Origin: Rhipicephalus microplus
Lineage: Eukaryota > Arthropoda > Arachnida > Ixodida > Ixodidae
Direction: 5' to 3'
Assembly (NCBI RefSeq): GCF_043290135.1
Contig: NC_134705.1
Coordinates: 61,221,771-61,285,770 of the forward strand
DNA: 64,000 nt
Shown: piece after piece, positions 56,050 to 64,000 of the stretch
Layout of the letters: the number at the start of each line of letters is the position of its first letter
Position numbering within the stretch: the first letter of the stretch is position 1
The notes under the pieces: model-generated
What the model was told of the DNA's origin: nothing
The model's database searches: none
What the model saw: only the letters and a program-made list of their open reading frames with translations
Program-made: the position numbers and the translations under genes

Positions 56050-57423
56050 AAACTAAATGCAAGGCAGGTTTTTATGCGTACCATTTTCCAAGTATTACAA
56101 ATAAAATTGTAAAAACAAAGGCTTAGATGGTGTTTCGTTTGTCGCCGCTGGCGGTGCACTGTCATCGTTTCGATGGGGGCGACATCTAAAGGCGCGGACG
56201 GGAAAGTCGCGAAATGCCACAGGCTTGACGAGTTGCCGAAGGGGTGGGTGTGCTCGATTCCCACAAAATTTGTATGCTTATGGCACACCAGACAACTACT
56301 ACAATGGGGATGCTTACTTTAGCTGGTTCGACATAGCGACTGCACAAAATCTTTGAGGGGACAATGACTCAGAGGAGAACCCAACACAAGCATGACGTAA
56401 ATCATTGAAGTGCCTTTGCAACATCATTGAGAAGGATACTTACGACTTTTGCTTCAGCCTCTGTGGGCTGCCTGCCAGTGAAGTGATGAAGCAACATAGT
56501 TGTAATGTTTTCCGACCATGCATTAAAAATTGTTACTGTAGAAAGACATTTCACTTAATTGGATGTCGCAACCCACCGTGAACAAAACTAAGGACAATAC
56601 GCAGGCAACATTAAAAAGAAACAATGCACACAAACAGTAATAAACACATTCTCCCATTTGTACACGTTGCATTGTTCATGTGCATGTGACAAAAGATAAA
56701 AAATAAAATTGGTAAATGCAGACAAGCGTACTTACTCATCACGGCTACGCACATGGCCCGCCCCAAGCAGCAGCGGTGAATTAGACTCATGCGACTTCTC
56801 AAGGATGTCGTGCAGTTCACTGCATATATTCACCCGCATTGTGACTGTTAGGCATTTAGGAAAATAGACACTGAGGTGTCGGAGTGTCATAGCTTGGGTG
56901 ACTTGGTGGAATATAATTCACAGTTTCCTTAGCACAACAACAAACACCTAAGAAAAACATACCAAACATTATTGTTTGTACATAACTTGACGTCTACAAA
57001 TTACTGTATTTACTAAAGTAATACTAGCGTTTTCAAGATGTTTCTATACACTCTTAGTTAAATCCTGGCTAGATTACGTGCCTGCAGGCAGGAAACCAAG
57101 TCAAATTATCGCCGCTTCTACGCGGCTCCGTAGCAGAGTCCCATAAGAACCCGCCCGATTCGAAGTGACCTTCATAATAGCCCGGACAAGGATTAACCGG
57201 GATTTTAAGTCAAATTTTTCCTGGCAAGATACGGCCTGCGGTTAGGCACGACATTTCCGTAGGCGGTCCGGCTCTGGCGCGGTGGCGAAAAAAAAGCATT
57301 GTTTTTCGCTTTCGAGAGCATTTTCTCGCCAATAATACCGCGGATACTACTATGACTATGGGTAATAAGAAAACCATTATTATCACAAAGATCTACATCT
57401 GCGAGATTAACATGGAAAGCACA
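56050..57423. other. Unassigned sequence
   Basis: No gene, RNA or repeat recognised on either strand. Confidence 0.5.
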
Positions 57424-57496
57424 TAGCCCTGGAATTGAACTCGGGAGAACATGCACGTGAAGCAGATATCTTACCTATAGCACCACAGCGCCACTT
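57424..57496 (-). other. tRNA-like degenerate segment
   Basis: On the minus strand 'GTGGTGCTATAGGTAAGA' and 'GAGTTCAATTCCAGGG' resemble A and B boxes, with 'TCTGCTTCACGTGCA' between them as a possible anticodon arm. Stems pair poorly; it could be an old tRNA-derived repeat or chance. Confidence 0.25.
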
Positions 57497-57536
57497 TTTT
57501 ATTGTTGCCTGTCATCATACAATATTCACAAACAAA

Positions 57537-59236
57537 TGTACAGGTGCAATCAAAAGTGTGCAGACCACGGGATAGCGTGGCAGAATGCATCGACACGTGC
57601 CAGCTAGCGACGAGACAAGACGAGACACCTGCAAGGCGCACGCGCGTCCCGTCTTATCACTTGGCTTCTCCTGCCGCTCTGTTGGACGCGGTTACGGCAC
57701 ACGCAGCAAAAACGACAGCTTGGTGCCACTTTTTTTTTTTTTTGCTCTATCGAATCTGCGCGTTCTTTTATGTAGCGGCCGCTACGGGCCAATTCAAGCG
57801 CCGGCTCGCATTGTTATTGACACCGGTTGATTAGGATCAGTAAGCATAGCGAGGATCGCACAACCTGACGAACCCAAACGCACAAAATTAAATATTCTCA
57901 GGCGAGCTTGTCTTTGTCGGGCCAACCCAAGTTGCACTTTAATGAGCTTCGTTAAGTCAAAGTTAATGTAGCCAGAATTACTCATTTGTAGTCGAACACT
58001 TTATGACCTAAATGAGTCAGGCGTAAGTAGGTATAGGTAAGCCCAGTCCAGCTTGGTGTTTTTATGTTATTCAAAATTAGGCTTAGATGAGCCCAGATGA
58101 GTTGAATTAAGAATAGCCAAATCTAATTAGGCAAGGTTGATCATGCTAATCCTTAACCCAGCCATGCAAAAGTAGCCTATACAAGGTGATCATCTTCGCG
58201 GCCAATTAACCTATGTCGACTTCCCCATGAGCCCACAGAAGTCAAGGCCAAGAATATACTAATTACTATTTACCGACTACATACTTATTAAGATAATACA
58301 TGTCTACTTAGTGCTAAATAATAATAATACTAATTATGACTGAATATCAGTGCAAAATCTCACTATATGCATAACTAAGCTAATTAGGCAAACACCAAGG
58401 TAAATATAAAAAATCTGATTAAGTTTATTTGGTCATAGTACCATCAAATCAATTGGGTTATAAAAAGCTTTAATGAAGTAAGGCCTTATTAAAACACAAT
58501 TACCATAATTGAAGTCAAATTCTGATGAGCTCAGAAAATTTAAGCTCAGCATGATGCTGATTACTCCTGACCAAGCCGAGTGTCGTTTACCTAAATATGA
58601 ATCAAATTAGCCTTAACATTACATATAAATATTACTGCATAATGTACGTGACATTAAAGCCCACTCTAAGTACTCGAGTTTGATGTCGCTGAATTAGGCA
58701 AATCATGCCTCGATCCGCCTAATATAGACAGCTGTTGCTGCATAGGACGCATTTGAGAGTAAAAGTGTTTAATGCAGTGTAGTTATTCACGTTCGATTAA
58801 TTTTGGCTACATTAACTTTGACTTAACGCAGCTTGTTTAAGTGCGACTTGGATTAGCCCGACAAAGGCGAGCTGGCCTGAGATTATTTAATTTTGTGCAC
58901 TTGGCTTCGTCAGGTTGTGCGATGTTCGCTATGCTTACTTATCCTAATTAACCGGTGTCAATAACAATGCGAGCCGGCGCTTGAACCGGCCCCGTCGCAG
59001 CCGCTACGTAAAAGAATGGCACAGATTTGATGAAAGAAAGAAAGAGACACCCAGTTGTCGTTTCTTCTGCGAGTGCCGTAACCGCGTCCAACAAAGCGAC
59101 ATGAGAAGCAAGTGATAAGACGGGACGCACATGCGCCCTGCAGCAGGTGTCTCGTCGTGTCTCGTCGCTAGCTGGCGCGTCCATGCATTCTGCCACGCGA
59201 TCTCGTGGTCTGCACACTTTTGATCGCACCTGTACA
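57537..59236. mobile_element. 1.7-kb DNA-transposon-like element with ~440-bp terminal inverted repeats
   Basis: The ends TGTACAGGTGC(A/G)ATCAAAAG are inverted copies. The similarity continues inward for about 440 bp (left 57537-57980, right 58797-59236), including a GC-rich part and 'gccaacccaagttgcactt' versus its inverted diverged copy. It is flanked by (a)caaacaaa on the left (57529-57536) and (c)caaacaaa on the right (59237-59245). No transposase was seen in the AT-rich middle, so non-autonomous. Long TIRs with an 8-9-bp duplication would suit a Mutator-like or hAT-like origin; undecided. Confidence 0.7.
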
Positions 59237-59453
59237 CCAAACAAAGGACAAACATGAACAAAAGAAAAGAGGCAAAAAGCAGCAAACTGAAAGGGCTTTT
59301 TAAAGTTCCTTCATCCGTAGAAGGCTTTCTACTTGATGAAGCCATTCGAGCACCTCTTGATGCACCTTTTGCGATTCCACGAATTAACTGACAGATTGAA
59401 AGAAGTATTGCCGAACCGGACGTGCATTAACATCAGCATGGTGTACCACCATT

Positions 59454-60835
59454 CTAGATTGCCATATACCGTGCAGACCCAGTAGCATAACCAGGTTGAA
59501 AGGTATTCCTTCTTAATTTGATACTGGCAGAAACCTGAATGCCGCTGACATCAAGAGGCAGATCTTTTTTCAAAGTCCTTTGGGGAACATCCCAGAAAAA
59601 GACTGCATCGCAGCAGTCCCGGAAAACATGTTCGATTGTTTCCGGCTTTTTGCAGAAAAGGCAATCAACACCCCCAGAAACGAATGAGCCTTTTTCTTGC
59701 ACACTTGTTTACATGGGCAAGGTACCAGTGTGCAATTTAAAGAAAAACAATTTCACTCCAGATGATACCTCCATTTTCTTACACGGCTTAAGACATTCTG
59801 GCCTGGGCCTACACGGTATAATGTTCAATATAGGGGAACAGGAACAACTGTATATCTACTAGATTTTTGCATAACTTTTAAAGCGAAACTGTACTGTGGT
59901 ATTCCAATGAAAAACGTGTTTTTAGTAAGAGACAAGAATCAACAACTTCTTTTAGGTAACTTCTAATGCTTGCTTTCACCTGACCAGATGCTACAAGAAA
60001 TTCTGGCAACCGTCTTCCAAGCCTAAGCTGTATAACAGTACGTATTAATGGGTCTCGATTATTTCGGAAAAAAAAAACCCGATTAACTAATTGACGAAGG
60101 CACAAATGACACAGACCGAGTCAACCAGAGCAAACCTGTCTGAATAAGTTAGTTCTACTGGTTCGCTCCCAAGAAGAACCCCACAAGAAAACAGCAAATA
60201 TTCTATGAAGGTTCTGTAGATTCACACGTGAACGATGCAATACCTGAAGGACATACCAGAGCTTACTGACTAAAAATACACTACAAAAGGTCGCTCTGGC
60301 GAAAATTGATAGCTGGAAACCATTGAGTTGCTCAGCTTCTTCTTGTAGCTCCACCCTGGCGCCGCCAGTACGGTTCACTGTCACAATAATATTCTAATGG
60401 CACACCTAGGTATCGTACCGCAGTAGTAGTCCATGAAATACCACCCACAAGTTGTGGAGTCACAGGCCATTCGTCGTGCCAGTAACCCACGCCCTCGCTC
60501 CAGTTTACCAAACTACCTCTTGCATTACAATAAAGGTTCACAATCTTTATGGTCTCAGCGATACTATCATGATGTTTAAAAAGCACAGCTATATCATCTG
60601 CGTATGCCAGTACCCGTACTTCAGCTTTTTGTAGTTCGTACTCTACTATGTTACTGCTTTTCACGACTTTTTGGCAAAATGACTCTATATAAACTGAAAA
60701 TAGGAGGGAAGACAAAGGGCAGCCTTATTGTACAGAACGTCTGACATCAATTCGTTTCCCAAGAACTTTCTTGATGATTAGCGGAGTTTTACATCGAGTA
60801 TATGCGCAACCGCATGAAGGGGGTGTCTTTTTGCA
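59454..60835 (-). pseudogene. L1/Tx1-like LINE fragment F (RT and C-terminal zf-RVT-like)
   Basis: On the minus strand: TRCKTPLIIKKVLGKRIDV (near 60750-60810), then GCPLSSLLFSVYIESFC after a stop that replaces the usual RQ. Then come LAYADDIAVLF (60332-60715; catalytic YADD intact) and RYLGVPLEYY. Thumb/connection pieces are at 60121-60384 and 59878-60105. A C-terminal CLFCKKPETIEHVFRDC finger with FFWDV (59454-59702) resembles zf-RVT. The element is 5'-truncated and frameshifted. Confidence 0.7.
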
Positions 60836-60839
60836 GGGT

Positions 60840-61688
60840 ATATATCTACCAAGTGGCTTTTTGCAAACCGTCGGCGGAACCTTGAACTATTTTTGTGCCA
60901 TATGCATGCATTTGATCAGCGAATAGTTTGTAGGGCTTCATGAAGTCGAGACAACCACGGTGAGCGCTTTCCGCTCCGACTTCAGTTCGTGGTGCGCTGT
61001 TCGGCAAGAACGATTAACGTGTGTTTGTTCGTCGTTTTAATGCTCCCCGTGAACCGAGGGTGTTACGCTCACCGAAATTTGCGGACGACGCTATGCTCGG
61101 CTGTCAAAACTTACGTTTGTTTCTCGCACGTGTGTGTGCTGTGAGCAATTTCGTTGATTTGTGTCGGGAGGTACACGCGTGTCAGTGACAGCAGCCTATT
61201 CTCAGCTGTTTGAAGACAATGCGCTTTCGCACGTAAGCGTTGCATGGGTAAACTGTATCGTTTGCATTTCGTACACGCGAAATGCTGCGAGCTGCATGCT
61301 GCGCCTTTTTTGAAATTTGACGATTACTTATTTCTGCAATTAGATTTTATGCGCATAATTTGGTGATATATAGTGGTTTTTACTCATTTTTAGACTTTAG
61401 CTGATCCTGTTTGTAGCGAGTGGCTACTCTTACCGTTATTCAGCATCACACCGGTGTTCAAGTGAATGCCAAAACGCGCGCCAAGGTGAAGTATGACGTA
61501 CACAAATTAGCGACGGACAGGTGGGTCTCCCTCCAAGTAAATAATGCTTCTGCACATCTCTTTCGCGAACGCCCGCTTGCAGTTGGAGTCAAGAAATGGT
61601 GCAGAACGAACCTCTAGATCTTTACTGTTACTGCATGCAGTTGCTCTTTAGAAAATGGAGACTTTTTTAGCTGGTACGTTATCTCAAT
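60840..61688. other. Unassigned sequence with one short open frame
   Basis: 61420-61617 (plus, 65 residues, MATLTVIQHHTGVQVNAKTR) has no motif I recognise. It could be an exon or chance. Nothing else is seen. Confidence 0.35.
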
Positions 61689-61703
61689 AGCAGTACACTG
61701 GTT

Positions 61704-61940
61704 GATTGATATGTGGTGTTCAAAGTCCCAAAACCACCATATGATTATGAGAGACGCCGTAGTGGAGGGCTCCAGATATTTTGACCACCTGGGGTTCTTT
61801 AACCTGCACCCAAATCTGAGCACATGGGCCTACAACATTTCCGCCTCTACCGGAAATGCAGCCACCGCAGCCGGAATTTGATCCCACGACCTCCGAGTCA
61901 GCAGCCGAGTACCTTAGCCACTAGACCACCGCGGCGGGGC
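61704..61940 (-). mobile_element. Ruka-like SINE, copy 4
   Basis: Target duplication agcagtacactggtt at 61689-61703 versus agcagtacactagtt at 61941-61955. Confidence 0.9.
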
Positions 61941-61977
61941 AGCAGTACACTAGTTGTCTTGGGCGTGGTTCACTGTT

Positions 61978-62224
61978 GATTTGATTGATTGATTGATTTG
62001 TGGGGTTTAACGTCCCAAAACCACCATATGATTATGAGAGACGCCGTAGTGGAGTGCTCCGGAAATTTTGACCACCTGGGGTTCTTTAACGTGCACCCAA
62101 ATCTGAGCACACGGGCCTCGACATTTCCGCCTCCATCGGAAATGAAGCCGCCGCAGCCGGGATTTGAACCCGCGACCTGCGGGTCAGCAGCCGAGTACCT
62201 TAGCCACTAGACTACCGCGGCGGG
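61978..62224 (-). mobile_element. Ruka-like SINE, copy 5
   Basis: Perfect 15-bp target duplication gcgtggttcactgtt at 61963-61977 and 62225-62239. It ends in four GATT units, the complement of the tail. Apparently the youngest of the five copies. Confidence 0.93.
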
Positions 62225-62239
62225 GCGTGGTTCACTGTT

Positions 62240-64000
62240 AAAAATTCATGCTGGAATATGAGAACTGTACTTAATATTCAGAAGATTGAGCAAGTGTTGT
62301 CGACATACGTTCTCCTGCTGATTTCTGCACCTAACTTTTGACTTCTGTACTTTATGTTCATCATCAAATCACGTAAACGTTAATCAAACTTTAACCAATC
62401 AATTTTTACTTTTGATCTTTCGCTGTCTAGCTGCCTTCGGCTTGTTTCTTTTTCGCCATGCTTTTCTGAAATCATCAGTTCAACTTGTTTCGTTGAACAC
62501 GAGCATCAACATACATAAGCCAGTGTTTCAGTAAGCTGTCGCACATGCAGTAGTACTCTTTTATTTAGTGCATCACACCACTGATAAACAAAAAGTTGTT
62601 CGTGCTCTTTTACTGAAATCGAAAGAGTAACACTAAGACGGCGTATCCCAGTATTTGCCGAAATGCAGGGAAATGTATGATATCTTGATCAAAGTGTGCC
62701 GTAAGGCACTGGGAAAGCTTTCCGTCCCAGACAATCTTGTAGAAAAACGACTACACAAGACAGCGGGACAAAACGGCTACGCACGAATGCCACGGCATGC
62801 AGGAGACGGTGAACGTGATGCTGGTGCCAGGCGCTAACCTGGCGAGGCTGCGGCAGGGGGGGGGGGGGTCTTTTTCTGTGTTTTTTTTTTTATTTTGGGC
62901 TCGCGCTTATCACTGAACGGTTCTACGTACCGCCTCCCGGCGCCAGGCTTGCGCGACAGAGGCAGCGGCTCCACGCCTTTTTTTTTTCCTTCTTGCGCCT
63001 ACTCTTACCGGCTATACGCGTTACTTCCGCGCCAAGTGGCTGTCCCGGGTATTGTTTATTGATGGGCTTCCGATAGACAGGATTTTAGTCAGTACGCAGA
63101 AGCGCGCCGCCTATACGCCGTTCGTTATCCGGCACCTGACTAAAAGTGTATGTAAAGCAGAACCTCGCGTTAACATCTAACAGAGAAACACGCATGAAAC
63201 ATTATGTTTTTTTCATGGACTCAATGAAGTCTCTCGTCGTGTTACAATTCAGTAAATACGATACTACAGGACAAGGCGTTACCATATCGCTGTTCATTCT
63301 TCAATACTGGGGCCCGCTTTGCCATGCTTGTATGAAGCGCGTACCTGCCATAGCCAGATCTACTTTGAAAGTGGAATTTCCTTGTGATCTCTCATGTTTA
63401 TTAGGAGTAAGTTTATGGAGGCAGGAGTATTGTGACTTCACACTTATTTGACCATACATCTCTTCCCACACTGCAATCGTAAGACAAGGTTCTCATGCAC
63501 ATGCACCTGTTTTCATGCATTGTTTTCTTTTTCCACGGTGACTGGTCCTAGCCAGAAGTGACGGAACATATTTTCATGGGGTTGTGACGGCGGCAAAGGG
63601 AGCACACTAAAGGTCCAAAAGCAAACTCTTTATGAGGCCGAACTTGTGGCCGGTAAACGGAAAGAAGGATTGCAGCGATACACACTGGCACTGATAACGG
63701 CAAACAAAGCATCGGCCGTTGGTCGAATAACAAGCGGCAAAGCACGGCGGCATTTTTACACGTGTAGTCGAATATTCCAGCATTATCACTGGTCTTTGAG
63801 CAACCTCAGGAATATTCTCAGGTGCTCGCATCTCGCGGGTAATCTCAACAGAACGATCTACAATGACTACAAACCTTCTCGAACAATGATCCGCAGTTTG
63901 TGCTGGGCGTTCCTGACGAAGGCTTTGTAGGCGAAAATCGAATAAAAAAAGTGAAAATAAGAAACGCACCTGACGTTGGCCCCCTCTCAAAAAGCATCGT
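62240..64000. other. Unassigned sequence; possible LTR fragment at the end
   Basis: No gene recognised. A G10 run near 62858 and T runs near 62881 and 62980 are simple repeats. From about 63585, 'aaactctttatgaggccgaacttgtggcc' loosely resembles the LTR of gypsy element A ('ggtttattaagggcgaacttgtgc'). An antisense LTR fragment running off the window is possible but weak. Confidence 0.3.

Noticed and set aside
57424..57496. A genuine tRNA gene
   Set aside because: A and B box resemblance only; acceptor and T stems do not pair well.
61420..61617. Host gene exon
   Set aside because: 65 residues without a motif or convincing splice context; cannot be supported.

Overview
This window looks like repeat-dominated nuclear DNA of a hard tick (Ixodidae). 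The main clue is five copies of a tRNA-derived SINE that matches my memory of the tick Ruka family. It carries intact A/B-box-like sequence and a conserved body, and every copy has a recognisable target-site duplication. The other clues are several arthropod-type non-LTR families (I-like with RNase H, CR1-type ORF1 with an esterase domain, R1-like gag) and Ty3/gypsy elements. I find no convincing single-copy host protein gene. Almost every recognisable coding stretch belongs to a mobile element and most are broken. Species cannot be named from the sequence alone.

Layout. 0.13-1.45 kb: Penelope-like element remnant (RT plus GIY-YIG), split by a SINE. 1.5-7.5 kb: I-clade LINE copy A on the minus strand, nearly intact. 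9.65-11.9 kb: decayed DDE-type transposase on the plus strand, possibly CACTA/EnSpm-like. 13.4-19.16 kb: I-clade LINE copy B on the minus strand, full length with a target duplication. 19.8-30.9 kb: Ty3/gypsy element A on the minus strand, split by a 5.3-kb plus-strand I-like LINE (C). 31.1-34.8 kb: LINE D on the minus strand, carrying another SINE. 34.7-36.3 kb: a ~21-bp minisatellite and a ~134-bp satellite. 36.4-41.6 kb: gypsy element B. 41.6-43.9 kb: LTR element C with gag but no pol.

43.94-50.43 kb is the most striking region: a 456-bp tandem array in which every unit carries a tRNA-like gene with Pol III A and B boxes and a T-run terminator. About ten units lie on the minus strand, then an inversion near 48,390, then about five units on the plus strand. 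(TA)n tracts bound the array on both sides and also flank LTR elements A, B and C. 50.8-52.3 kb: a Tc1/IS630-type transposase whose catalytic half is inverted relative to its N-terminal half, next to a CR1-type ORF1 esterase fragment. 52.4-53.1 kb: a 234-bp tandem duplication and a GGAC-rich low-complexity tract. 54.1-56.0 kb: SINE and R1-like ORF1. 57.54-59.24 kb: a 1.7-kb element with ~440-bp terminal inverted repeats and an 8-9-bp target duplication. 59.4-60.8 kb: L1/Tx1-like LINE fragment. 61.7-62.2 kb: two neighbouring SINE insertions. The remainder is unassigned.

There is no operon-like cooperation. The elements are layered by successive insertion: SINEs into PLE and LINE copies, a LINE into a gypsy element, and LTR elements into TA microsatellites. 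The tRNA-like array is the only block that looks like repeated, potentially transcribed non-mobile units.
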